Assembly: GCA_002296975.1 (NCBI GenBank)
Contig: DBIS01000287.1
Span: 1-9,790 of the forward strand
Origin: Deltaproteobacteria bacterium UBA796
GTDB lineage: Bacteria; Myxococcota_A; UBA796
Direction of reading: 5' to 3'
DNA: 9,790 nt
Made by a program: the position numbers and the translations under genes. Positions 1 through 7,006 of this stretch are shown here, in pieces. The notes beneath the pieces were generated by a model, which saw only the letters and a list, made by a program, of their open reading frames with translations, was not told where the DNA came from and did no database searches. Within the stretch, counting starts at the first letter, position 1. Each line of letters begins with the position of its first letter.

Positions 1-1317
1 TTTGGGCTGTGCTTTGGGCTGAGGGGAAGGCACCACATCTGGAATGGTTGTGGGTGTGGCAGAAGGTGCTGGGGATGGTGGGGCTTGCACGGTGCTTGGG
101 GTGTTGGTGACCGGATCGGGGACAACGAGTTGAGTGCTAACGGCGGCCTCGACTGAAGAATCCCTGAGTTTTAAAACCCGCCGGATGGCACCGCCCACAA
201 GCAGGAGCAGAATAATCAGCACAGCAACCATGCTTCGGTCACGGTTTGGCTTGGTCATGTGAACGGGCGGATCCGCCTTGTCCGGGATGATGTCTGCCGC
301 TGGTGGTTCCGAGGCAGAAGGCCGAAAAGGCAGTGGGGTCCGACCGTCATCGAAGGACAGGCCAGTGCTTATGGGGGGGGGGACCAAATCGTCAGGCACA
401 TAGGTGAGGTTTTCGCGACTGGGCCTATCGCTGTGGGGGGCGGCTGCAGTGACGGTTGGGGGTGTGGGCACCGGCAAGGGTCCAGGCCTCGGGGTACGGA
501 TGGGGGCTGTTGCCACATCCAGACCGCTCAAGGCTGCATCAACGTCTGCGAGCATTGCTTTCGCGTTCGGGTAACGCTCCTCACGCTGGTAGCGGGTGGC
601 CCGTCGAATAATGGGCACCAAGATGTCTGGCACCCCCTTAAGCATCTCAGGGTCGAGGTCTGCGGCGAATAGATCCATTGGTGTTTGGCCGGTACACATT
701 GAAAACAGTGTCGCGCCCATCCCGTAAACATCGGCAGTATGGTCGACCCCTTTGGCGTTTACCCGTTGCTCGGGTGCCATAAATGCCCACGTACCCATCA
801 CCGTTCCAGTCTTGGTGAGGTCCTCTTGTGTTTGCCCCGCACTTCGTGCGATGCCAAAGTCGGTAATTCGGGCAACGCCTTCAGTGTTGAGCAAAACATT
901 ATGGGGCTTGATATCTCTGTGGACCACGCCGTGAGCGTGAGCGACAACCAGGGCCTGAAGGATTTTAGATGAATGGCGGAGGCAGTCCCTCACCTCGATA
1001 CCCACGGCGCCAATGCGATCGAGCAGGGTCCCCCCTTCGACCAACTCCATGACGATCCAAGCTGTGTCCTCGGTCGCGCCAACGTCGTAAACCCGCACGA
1101 TGTTGGGGTGGTCCAGCACTGCCATCGTGCGCGCCTCGGCCTCAAAGCGTGCCCGAACCTTCTTTTTGGAGGCATAGCTGGGCAGCAGCACCTTGATGGC
1201 ACGGTCCACAGCCAAACGGTTGTCGTGGGCTCGATAAACGGTCGCCATACCACCTGAACCTATCGGCTCAAAGAGGGTGTAGCGCCCGTCGCCTAACGTC
1301 CGAATCTCTTCGCTCAA
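1..1317 (-). CDS. Transmembrane Ser/Thr protein kinase (Hanks type), C-terminus cut by window edge
   Basis: A eukaryote-like kinase that should phosphorylate Ser/Thr from a membrane-anchored cytoplasmic domain. Translated from a TTG start, the 439 visible codons show every kinase landmark in order: Gly-rich loop GSGGMATVY (20-28), catalytic Lys42 in RAIK, helix-C Glu61, HRDIKPHN (133-140, catalytic Asp135), DFG (153-155), a Thr-rich activation loop (T168, T170, T172) and APE (181-183). The kinase fold ends near residue 265. A Pro-rich linker follows, then a hydrophobic segment at about 363-379 flanked by Arg/Lys, then a Pro/Thr/Val-rich presumed periplasmic region that runs off the edge. The TTG is chosen because GGAGG lies 7 bases upstream and the family motifs begin shortly after. 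No sensor domain (PASTA or similar) is visible, though one could lie beyond the window. A run of ten C on the coding strand encodes the linker prolines 313-315. The gene is divergent from the protease on its right. Confidence 0.93.
   Translation of the reverse strand, partial: MSEEIRTLGDGRYTLFEPIGSGGMATVYRAHDNRLAVDRAIKVLLPSYASKKKVRARFEAEARTMAVLDHPNIVRVYDVGATEDTAWIVMELVEGGTLLDRIGAVGIEVRDCLRHSSKILQALVVAHAHGVVHRDIKPHNVLLNTEGVARITDFGIARSAGQTQEDLTKTGTVMGTWAFMAPEQRVNAKGVDHTADVYGMGATLFSMCTGQTPMDLFAADLDPEMLKGVPDILVPIIRRATRYQREERYPNAKAMLADVDAALSGLDVATAPIRTPRPGPLPVPTPPTVTAAAPHSDRPSRENLTYVPDDLVPPPISTGLSFDDGRTPLPFRPSASEPPAADIIPDKADPPVHMTKPNRDRSMVAVLIILLLLVGGAIRRVLKLRDSSVEAAVSTQLVVPDPVTNTPSTVQAPPSPAPSATPTTIPDVVPSPQPKAQPK
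373..382. repeat. 10-nt G/C homopolymer inside the kinase gene
   Basis: Ten consecutive G on the plus strand (C on the coding strand) encode part of Val312 and Pro313-315 in the linker before the membrane segment. The frame is intact in this copy, since the hydrophobic anchor downstream is in frame with the kinase domain. Loss of one base gives an immediate TAA; gain of one gives eight new codons and then TGA. Confidence 0.85.
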
Positions 1318-1324
1318 GACTAAT

Positions 1325-1329
1325 CCTCC
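1325..1329 (-). promoter_or_regulatory. Ribosome binding site of the kinase gene
   Basis: A perfect GGAGG on the minus strand lies 7 bases before the TTG at 1317-1315. It supports a TTG rather than an ATG start. No in-frame ATG is available before the Gly-rich loop except the Met inside that loop. Confidence 0.75.
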
Positions 1330-1359
1330 GTCCAGCGAACAAAACCGTAGCACAGTGCC

Positions 1360-1388
1360 TTGACTGCGGCCCGGTTGACATGTTCTAT
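1360..1388 (+). promoter_or_regulatory. Possible sigma70-like promoter of the protease gene
   Basis: TTGACT (1360-1365, five of six to the -35 consensus) is followed after 17 bases by TTCTAT (1383-1388, only three of six to the -10). Transcription would then start at about 1395, almost on the ATG at 1396, giving a leaderless message. This fits the lack of a good Shine-Dalgarno for any of the candidate starts. The -10 is weak, so the call is tentative. It lies in the short gap shared with the divergent kinase gene. Confidence 0.2.
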
Positions 1389-4206
1389 GGAATACATGCT
1401 GACCATCTTTTTTAGTTTTTTCATGGCGAGTAGCTTTGCCAACTCTTGGGAACGGACACTGGATCGGGTTGTACCGTCCGTGGTGATGATTCGGAGCTAT
1501 GCACCGAAAAGTTTCGACGGGAAGGCAGCCGGTAGCAGTTTTGCCACGGGCTTTGTGGTGGACACCAAGCATGGGATTATTTTGACCAACCGCCATGTGG
1601 TTCAGCCAGGGCCGGTCGTGGCTGAGGCGGTTTTACAAAACAACGAGGAGATCTCCCTCACGCCAATTTATCGCGATCCCGTCCACGACTTTGGATTTTT
1701 CAAATACGACCCAAAGCACGTTCGCTTTCATAAGATGGAGGCATTGCCACTGGTGCCCACGCACGCAAAACAAGGGGCTTCTATTCGCCTTGTCGGATCG
1801 GATGCCGGAGAAAAAGTGAGCATTCTGGCCGGCACTTTGGCTCGGTTGGACCGGGACGCGCCTTTTTATGGGGTGGGGCGGTTCAACGACTTCAATACCT
1901 TCTATCTTCAAGCAGCCTCGAGCAGCTCTGGAGGGTCTTCAGGTTCACCTGTTTTGGATGTGCATGGGCATGTTGTCGCGCTAAATGCGGGTTCTAATCG
2001 AAGGGCTGCGTCGAGCTTCTTTCTTCCGCTCGACCGGGTGGCACGGGCCTTAAAGCTTTTGGTCGCTGGCAAGCCGGTCAGCCGTGGCACGATTCACACC
2101 ACGTTTATTCATAAACCTTTCGACGAGGCATCCAGGCTGGGCCTAAGCGATGAAATGGAAGCGGAGATCCGTCGCTTCCGTCCCAAAGCGTCAGGGGTTT
2201 TGGTGGTAGATCGGGTGCTGAATGGTGGTGCAAGCTCAGGCATGTTGGATCCTGGAGATGTGTTGCTCAGTATCGACGGGATGCGCATCACCGAGTTTGT
2301 GCCCATGGAGGCGCTGTTCGACTCAAATGTTGGGAACTCACTCAAGGTCCGGGTTGTCCGGGGTGGGGCGGAGCACTCCTTTAACATCGCCATCGGAGAC
2401 TTAATGGCGGTGACTCCCGCCGAGTATGTCGAGCTTGGAGACGGTATTTTTCACGACTACTCGTACCAGGCAGCCCGACACTATGAGCTGCCCATCGGTG
2501 GCGTTTACGTGGCCCGTCCGGGTTATATGTTGAGTTCCATCTTGAGGACTGGGACGGTGATTACCCACCTCGATGGCCACCCCGTCCCCAACCTGGATGC
2601 CTTCGTGAAGGCGGTGGAGGGGATCGCCGACAAGCAAGCATTCACCTTGAAAAGCCTGGTCGCCTCGGAGCCGCATCGCCCTCGGGTGGCCACTGCAAAT
2701 ATGGATCGCACATGGTTTGACGCTCAGCGCTGTCGCCGTGTAGATGGCGAGCGTGGTTGGGCCTGTGTGCCTTTACGGCCGGCGCCAGACAGTCCAACTT
2801 TGAAACCGGTGACCGCGGCCCCCATGATGGTGACGCATAAGATCGCGCGAAAACTCGCAACAGGAATGGTGATGGTTCGGTTTCGAGTCCCGTACAGAAC
2901 AAATGGTGTTTACAGCGGCGGCTTTGTTGGGGTGGGCTTGGTGGTCGACGCTGAAAAGGGCTTGGTGCTGGTCGACCGAGACACCGTGACCGTTGGGCTG
3001 GGCGATGTGAAGGTGAGCTTTGCCTCTTCTGTCGAGGTCGACGCTGAAGTGGTGGCCCTGCACCCGCAGCACAACCTCGCCCTTATTCGCTACGACCCGA
3101 AAGCGATCGGTGAAACCCAGGTGAAGGCCATCCGCTTCGATGGCGCTAGATTAGAGCCAGGAGACAAAGCCTTTCACGTGGGCATGAGTATGAGCGATCG
3201 CATCGACGCAGAGCCCGTCACCGTGTCTGATCTCCGTGGGCTTTCTTTACCCCTTCCGTCGGTGCCCTTTTTCAGGCAAATCAATCTCGAGTTGATCGAC
3301 ACCAAGGGTGCTGAGGCAGGCTTTATGGGGGGTGTGTTGACCGACAAGCGCGGTCGTGCCTCGGCCATGATCGCCTCTTTTCCGATTCCAGATGATGAGG
3401 ATGGCGCCAGTATTTGGCGCGGTATTCCTGGGCGTGTGGTCAATGCATTTCTGCAGGACTCTAGCGGCGGCTTGGCGGTCGGTGTCGAGTGGGGTGCCAC
3501 AGGCTTGATTCACGCCAGAGAGCGGGGGATAAGTGATGCGCATGCTGCAGCCCTAGAGGCTCACGACCCAGAGAAGCGGCAGGTGCTAAAGGCGGTCCGC
3601 GTCACACGAGGAAGTCCCGCTGATGGGGTGGTCGAGGCAGGAGATATACTGCTCAGCATCAATGATGCCCCAGTCTCGCGCATCGGGGAGTGGTCTCAGG
3701 CGGTTCAAGGATCAGAGATGACCTTGAATCTCCTCAGGGGCCAGCAAGAGGTTTCGGTGACATTAAAGCCCCAGTTTCAGTCATCGAAGGCATTCCACCG
3801 TGTACTTCAATGGGGTGGAGCGCTGTTTCAGGCGCCCCATCAGCCTTTGGCCAGTCAGCGAGGCCAGCCCACCGATGGCGTATACGTATCGTATTGGTGG
3901 AGGGGCTCACCTGCAGGTCGTTACGGCTTAAGACCACTTCGAAGGGTGGTTTCGGTCGATGGGGTAGCCACGCCAGACCTCGATGCTTTTGCAGCCGCGG
4001 TGATCGACAAGGCAGATGGAGAAGCTGTTCGGCTCACCACAGTAGACCTCAAAGGTCGCAAGCGCATGATCACCATGAAGGCCGACACGGACTATTGGCC
4101 CTTGGTTGAGTTGAGCCACGGTCCATCGGGTTGGGCGCGTCATGCCGTGCGCGAAACCGCCAATGGGGATATCGGGGCAGATGGAGGCGCTGATGCCGAT
4201 CGTTGA
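1387..4206 (+). CDS. Double HtrA/Deg serine protease with PDZ domains, Nma111/Deg7-like
   Basis: A large exported serine protease expected to degrade or remodel proteins. From ATG 1387 it has 939 residues. A hydrophobic N-terminus ending SSFA/NS looks like a signal peptide. Protease domain 1 (about 25-225) has an intact triad: His70 in TNRHVV, Asp101 in DPVHDFGFF and Ser185 in GGSSGSPV. PDZ-like regions follow at about 269-337 and 369-441. A second trypsin-like domain (about 478-690) repeats the layout, but all three triad positions are replaced (Asp532 for His, Asn563 for Asp, Met647 at the Ser position), so it should be inactive. Two more PDZ-like regions lie at about 733-795 and 830-900. 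This one-active/one-dead double arrangement, the approximate length and motifs such as NRHVV, YRDPVHDFGF and DAGEKLSILAG-like are those of fungal Nma111 and plant Deg7, not of DegP/DegS (one protease domain). Starts at TTG 1360 or ATG 1396 are equally possible. The 3' end overlaps queD. Confidence 0.9.
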   Translation: MEYMLTIFFSFFMASSFANSWERTLDRVVPSVVMIRSYAPKSFDGKAAGSSFATGFVVDTKHGIILTNRHVVQPGPVVAEAVLQNNEEISLTPIYRDPVHDFGFFKYDPKHVRFHKMEALPLVPTHAKQGASIRLVGSDAGEKVSILAGTLARLDRDAPFYGVGRFNDFNTFYLQAASSSSGGSSGSPVLDVHGHVVALNAGSNRRAASSFFLPLDRVARALKLLVAGKPVSRGTIHTTFIHKPFDEASRLGLSDEMEAEIRRFRPKASGVLVVDRVLNGGASSGMLDPGDVLLSIDGMRITEFVPMEALFDSNVGNSLKVRVVRGGAEHSFNIAIGDLMAVTPAEYVELGDGIFHDYSYQAARHYELPIGGVYVARPGYMLSSILRTGTVITHLDGHPVPNLDAFVKAVEGIADKQAFTLKSLVASEPHRPRVATANMDRTWFDAQRCRRVDGERGWACVPLRPAPDSPTLKPVTAAPMMVTHKIARKLATGMVMVRFRVPYRTNGVYSGGFVGVGLVVDAEKGLVLVDRDTVTVGLGDVKVSFASSVEVDAEVVALHPQHNLALIRYDPKAIGETQVKAIRFDGARLEPGDKAFHVGMSMSDRIDAEPVTVSDLRGLSLPLPSVPFFRQINLELIDTKGAEAGFMGGVLTDKRGRASAMIASFPIPDDEDGASIWRGIPGRVVNAFLQDSSGGLAVGVEWGATGLIHARERGISDAHAAALEAHDPEKRQVLKAVRVTRGSPADGVVEAGDILLSINDAPVSRIGEWSQAVQGSEMTLNLLRGQQEVSVTLKPQFQSSKAFHRVLQWGGALFQAPHQPLASQRGQPTDGVYVSYWWRGSPAGRYGLRPLRRVVSVDGVATPDLDAFAAAVIDKADGEAVRLTTVDLKGRKRMITMKADTDYWPLVELSHGPSGWARHAVRETANGDIGADGGADADR
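4183..4187 (+). promoter_or_regulatory. Ribosome binding site deciding the queD start
   Basis: GGAGG lies inside the protease coding sequence, 5 bases before ATG 4193. It selects that ATG over the in-frame ATGs at 4142 and 4181 and points to translational coupling with the protease gene. Confidence 0.7.
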
Positions 4207-4552
4207 AGTAGTCCAAGGTTTTCGCTTTGAGTCCGCCCACTTTTTACCCAATGTGCCGGATACCCACCGCTGTAAGACCATGCACGGTCACTCTTATCGG
4301 GTGGACGTTCATGTGACGGGGCCGACTGGTGAGCGCTCGGGGATGGTGATCGATTTTTTTGATGTTGACGACGCTTTTGAGCCAGTGATGGCTGCTCTTG
4401 ATCATCAAGTCCTCAACACCGTTGAGGGTTTAGAGAATCCAACCGCTGAAAACATAGCGATTTGGATTTTCAACACTTTGTCCGGCCTGAAAGGCATCAG
4501 CAAAGTGGTCGTCCATGAGACCGAGTTTAGTCGGGCATCATACCAGGGCTGA
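4193..4552 (+). CDS. queD: 6-carboxy-5,6,7,8-tetrahydropterin synthase (QueD/PTPS family)
   Basis: A cytosolic zinc enzyme that converts dihydroneopterin triphosphate to 6-carboxytetrahydropterin, the step after GTP cyclohydrolase in queuosine/7-deazaguanine synthesis. The 119-residue protein carries the whole family signature: zinc ligands His16 (ESAHFLP), His31 and His33 (MHGH), catalytic Cys27 in CKTMHGH, the Asp70-His71 pair in LDHQVLN, the NPTAEN motif (82-87) and a C-terminal HETEFSRASY with Glu109 for pterin binding. The length matches bacterial QueD. The start is fixed by GGAGG at 4183-4187. It begins 14 bases before the protease stop and ends 5 bases before the convergent gcdH stop. 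No other queuosine gene is in view. A pyruvoyl-tetrahydropterin synthase with other use is the main alternative. Confidence 0.93.
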   Translation: MPIVEVVQGFRFESAHFLPNVPDTHRCKTMHGHSYRVDVHVTGPTGERSGMVIDFFDVDDAFEPVMAALDHQVLNTVEGLENPTAENIAIWIFNTLSGLKGISKVVVHETEFSRASYQG

Positions 4553-4557
4553 TTGGC

Positions 4558-5724
4558 TTAAAAGAAAGCTTGAATGCCTGTAATCCAACGACCTAGGATG
4601 AGGTTGTGGATGTCGTGGGTGCCTTCATAGGTCTTGACGGATTCCAGGTTGGCCATGTGGCGCATGACTGGGTATTCGTCCAAGATTCCATTGGCCCCGT
4701 GCATGTCTCTGGACATCCTGGCAATCTCGAGAGCGATATCGACATTGTTCATTTTGGCCAAAGAGACATGTTCAGGAATCATTGTTCCATCGTCTTTCAT
4801 CCGGCCAAGGTGGATGGCCAAGAGTTGACCTTTGGTGATCTCACGGAGCATCCACGCCAGTTTATTTTGGATCAACTGGAAGCTGGCGAGAGGCTTGTCG
4901 AACTGGATGCGTTCGGCTGTGTATTGTCGGGCTGAGTCAAAGCAGGCCATTGCAGCACCAAGAGCACCCCAGGCGATGCCAAAGCGGGCATTATTTAGGC
5001 AACTGAAGGGGCCCTTCAGACCTTGAACATTGGGGAGGATTCTGTCTTTAGGGATGCGGCAATCTTGGAACACGAGCTCGGATGTGATCGAGGCCCTCAA
5101 TGAGTGTTTTCCTTTCATCTCGGGAGCAGTGAATCCGGCGTCGTCTTTCTCGACGATGAATCCGCGTATGACGCCATCGAGCTTGGCCCAAACGATGGCA
5201 AGATCCGCGATGGTACCGTTGGTGATCCACATCTTTGCACCGTTAATGACGTAAGCGTCACCGTCGTCGACGGCCGTGGTCAACATGCCACCAGGGTTAG
5301 AACCAAAATCGGGTTCAGTGAGACCAAAACACCCGATAAGCTCGCCTGTGGCCATGCCTGGCAGGTACTTTTGCCGTTGTTCTTCGGTGCCGTGTTGGTG
5401 GATTGGGTACATGCACAATGAGCCCTGAACAGAGGCGAAACTGCGGATCCCAGAGTCGCCGCGTTCGAGCTCTTGGCAGACCAGGCCGTAAGCAACATTG
5501 GACATACCAGCGCAACCATAGCCTTCTAAGTTGACTCCGAGAAGCCCCATATCGGCCATTTGCTGGGCCAGATCTCTTGGGAAGGTACCCGCGCGGCAAT
5601 GGCTCTCGATAACAGGAATGACCTGGTCGGAAACCCATTCACGGACGGCGTCACGCACCATGCGCTCCTCGTCGGTGAGCATGGCGTCGATATTGTAAAA
5701 GTCGATGGCTTCAAAGCGGGACAT
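4558..5724 (-). CDS. gcdH: Glutaryl-CoA dehydrogenase (acyl-CoA dehydrogenase family)
   Basis: An FAD enzyme that oxidises and decarboxylates glutaryl-CoA to crotonyl-CoA in lysine, tryptophan and aromatic degradation, passing electrons to ETF. The 388-residue protein aligns by motif with GCDH rather than with general acyl-CoA dehydrogenases. It has SGIRSFASVQGSL with Arg84, the residue that in GCDH meets the substrate's free carboxylate; FGLTEPDFGSNPGGM (FAD/substrate loop); KMWITNG; GKHSLRAS; NNARFGIAWGALGAA; QFDKPLASFQ; and TYEGTHDIHNLILGR with Glu367 as catalytic base. ATG 5724 is chosen because the MSRFEAIDFYN start matches the expected family N-terminus. The in-frame extension up to 5850 would overlap the HEAT gene and is low in hydrophobic residues. 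Only a weak GAGAGA precedes the ATG. It lies 52 bases after the co-directional HEAT gene and may share its transcript. Confidence 0.92.
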   Translation of the reverse strand: MSRFEAIDFYNIDAMLTDEERMVRDAVREWVSDQVIPVIESHCRAGTFPRDLAQQMADMGLLGVNLEGYGCAGMSNVAYGLVCQELERGDSGIRSFASVQGSLCMYPIHQHGTEEQRQKYLPGMATGELIGCFGLTEPDFGSNPGGMLTTAVDDGDAYVINGAKMWITNGTIADLAIVWAKLDGVIRGFIVEKDDAGFTAPEMKGKHSLRASITSELVFQDCRIPKDRILPNVQGLKGPFSCLNNARFGIAWGALGAAMACFDSARQYTAERIQFDKPLASFQLIQNKLAWMLREITKGQLLAIHLGRMKDDGTMIPEHVSLAKMNNVDIALEIARMSRDMHGANGILDEYPVMRHMANLESVKTYEGTHDIHNLILGRWITGIQAFF

Positions 5725-5776
5725 TGGGTGTCTCTCGAGTTTGGTGTTGTCTGTTGGGTGGGATGCGGCTGCAGTC

Positions 5777-6166
5777 TTAGCTGCGCCATCCGCCAAGGGC
5801 TCGGATGGTCTCTTCTGCGGCGAGTCTAACTTTGATGTCCTTGTCTTCAAGTCGCGCCTGAAGGTCTTTTAGGGCGGCTCGTGCCCTTAAGTCTTCGAGG
5901 GCGCGGCAGGCCTCAGCGCGTACATCTGGGTGGCTGTCGCTGAGGGCGTTGATGACGGTAGGGATTGCGCGCGGGTCTTCTGTAAAGCCCATCAACTGCA
6001 CGAGATAATATCGAATGACCGGCGGGTCCATGGAGAGCCCATAGGCCTCGATGAGGTCAGGGAGTGCATTGCCGCGATCGAAAAGAATGTCGTCAAAGGC
6101 CCTGTCGACCCGCAATGGATCCTCGTCCCTGAGGGCTTCAAAGAGGTCGGCATAGCGCGGGCGCAT
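5777..6166 (-). CDS. Small HEAT-repeat protein
   Basis: A 129-residue soluble protein built almost wholly of alpha-helical HEAT-like repeats, at about residues 34-62, 67-93 and 98-125. The clearest pattern is DPRAIPTVINAL followed by HPDVRAEACRALEDL, then a second DIKVRLAAEETIRALG. Such repeats form protein-binding scaffolds, and PBS-lyase-type HEAT repeats are common in bacteria, but the partner cannot be told from sequence. The start at ATG 6166 is chosen because GGTGGA precedes it by 5 bases and the repeat fold begins soon after. The reading frame stays open to 6457, but that extension lies over the start of surE and has no repeat character. It is divergent from surE and upstream of gcdH on the same strand. 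Confidence 0.82.
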   Translation of the reverse strand: MRPRYADLFEALRDEDPLRVDRAFDDILFDRGNALPDLIEAYGLSMDPPVIRYYLVQLMGFTEDPRAIPTVINALSDSHPDVRAEACRALEDLRARAALKDLQARLEDKDIKVRLAAEETIRALGGWRS

Positions 6167-6200
6167 GGGCTTCCACCGTGGTCTTGGGTGCCTCGCAACC

Positions 6201-6216
6201 GTAACCGATCGGTTAC
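6201..6216. promoter_or_regulatory. Perfect 16-bp palindrome, candidate operator in divergent gap
   Basis: GTAACCGATCGGTTAC is an exact inverted repeat with no spacer. It lies in the 63-bp gap between the HEAT gene (starts 6166) and surE (starts 6230). Size and symmetry fit a dimeric repressor site, for example of the TetR type. It ends 13 bases before the surE ATG, where a bound protein would block surE expression and possibly the HEAT/gcdH transcript as well. No clear -35/-10 pair was found on either strand. The regulator is not in the window. Confidence 0.5.
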
Positions 6217-6229
6217 TGTCTGGCCGCGA

Positions 6230-7006
6230 ATGAGAATCCTTGTCACCAATGATGATGGGCTGGATGCAGCCGGTTTGGGTGCCCTTGAGGGTGTGGCCAC
6301 AGCTTTGGGTGATGTCAGTGTGATCGCCCCCCATCAAGAGCGCTCTGGTGCAGGGCATTCTCTCACCATGCACGCCCCCCTTCGGGTAGACCCGCGCGGG
6401 GATAAACGGTGGGCCTGTTCGGGTACGCCAGTCGACTGTGTGTACCTTGCGATTCACAGTTTGTGCGACGGAATGCCGGAGTTGACTCTTTCTGGGATCA
6501 ACAAAGGCGCAAACTTGGGCGATGATGTGTTTTACTCAGGGACCGTGGGGGCTGCCCGAGAGGCCGCTCTTAATGGAATCCCAGCACTCGCAGTGAGCCT
6601 CCACACCGCCGGATCAGACACTACTTTCCATTATGAGGCCGCCGCTGAATTCGCCTTGATGGTCGCCAAGCAGATGATCGAGCACCCCTTGCCACATGGG
6701 GTGCTGCTCAATCTAAATGTGCCAAACTTACCGCTTAATCAGATAAATGGCCTTGAAATTTGTCGCCTTGGTCGCCGCCATTACGAACCCATGGTTGAGG
6801 CCAGAATCGACCCCCGAAACAAAGCCTACTATTGGATAGGTGGTTCTCCTTTGGGCGAGCTCATGGGGGAGGGGACCGACGGATATTGGATCGCCCAGGG
6901 CTTTGCGACGCTTACGCCGCTTGGCCTCGACAACACCCACACGGGTTTTTTGAGCAATCTTGAGGGATGGACCTTAAACCCGAGGAAAAGGAGCGAACAT
7001 GAGTGA
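6230..7006 (+). CDS. surE: 5'/3'-nucleotidase SurE
   Basis: A metal-dependent phosphatase that dephosphorylates nucleoside 5'- and 3'-monophosphates and, in some species, short polyphosphate. The 258-residue protein begins MRILVTNDDGLDAAG, with metal-binding Asp8-Asp9. It continues with Ser39 in APHQERSGAG, SGTPVDCV (64-71) and SGINKGANLG (88-97, Asn91 and Asn95), all hallmark SurE motifs, and its length is typical. ATG 6230 is taken because the first residue directly precedes the NDDG strand; the frame is open back to 5930, but that part has no SurE character and overlaps the HEAT gene. No convincing Shine-Dalgarno is present before this ATG. The stop overlaps the apt start by 8 bases, so the two are probably co-translated. 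Confidence 0.95.
   Translation: MRILVTNDDGLDAAGLGALEGVATALGDVSVIAPHQERSGAGHSLTMHAPLRVDPRGDKRWACSGTPVDCVYLAIHSLCDGMPELTLSGINKGANLGDDVFYSGTVGAAREAALNGIPALAVSLHTAGSDTTFHYEAAAEFALMVAKQMIEHPLPHGVLLNLNVPNLPLNQINGLEICRLGRRHYEPMVEARIDPRNKAYYWIGGSPLGELMGEGTDGYWIAQGFATLTPLGLDNTHTGFLSNLEGWTLNPRKRSEHE
6988..6993 (+). promoter_or_regulatory. Ribosome binding site of apt within the surE 3' end
   Basis: AAGGAG lies 5 bases before ATG 6999, inside the last codons of surE. It supports coupled translation of the surE-apt pair. Confidence 0.7.

Noticed and set aside
259..1257. Plus-strand open frames at 259-672, 739-972 and 973-1257
   Set aside because: They lie opposite the kinase gene, whose strand carries complete kinase motifs in one continuous frame. 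Their products have no recognisable domain.
1375..1380. Perfect TTGACA as a -35 element
   Set aside because: No acceptable -10 lies 15-19 bases downstream; it would fall inside the protease signal-peptide codons.
4553..4600. Bidirectional terminator between queD and gcdH
   Set aside because: The gap is 5 bases, and I found no stable stem followed by a T run on either strand.
5725..5850. Longer gcdH start giving 42 extra residues
   Set aside because: The extension is polar, unlike the family N-terminus, and overlaps the HEAT gene. ATG 5724 gives a normal length.
5930..6229. Longer surE start giving 100 extra residues
   Set aside because: SurE proteins begin right at the NDDG strand. The extra part is the reverse strand of the HEAT gene and crosses the palindrome.
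6167..6457. Longer HEAT-protein start giving 97 extra residues
   Set aside because: The extension is antisense to surE, has no repeat pattern, and lacks a better ribosome site than ATG 6166.
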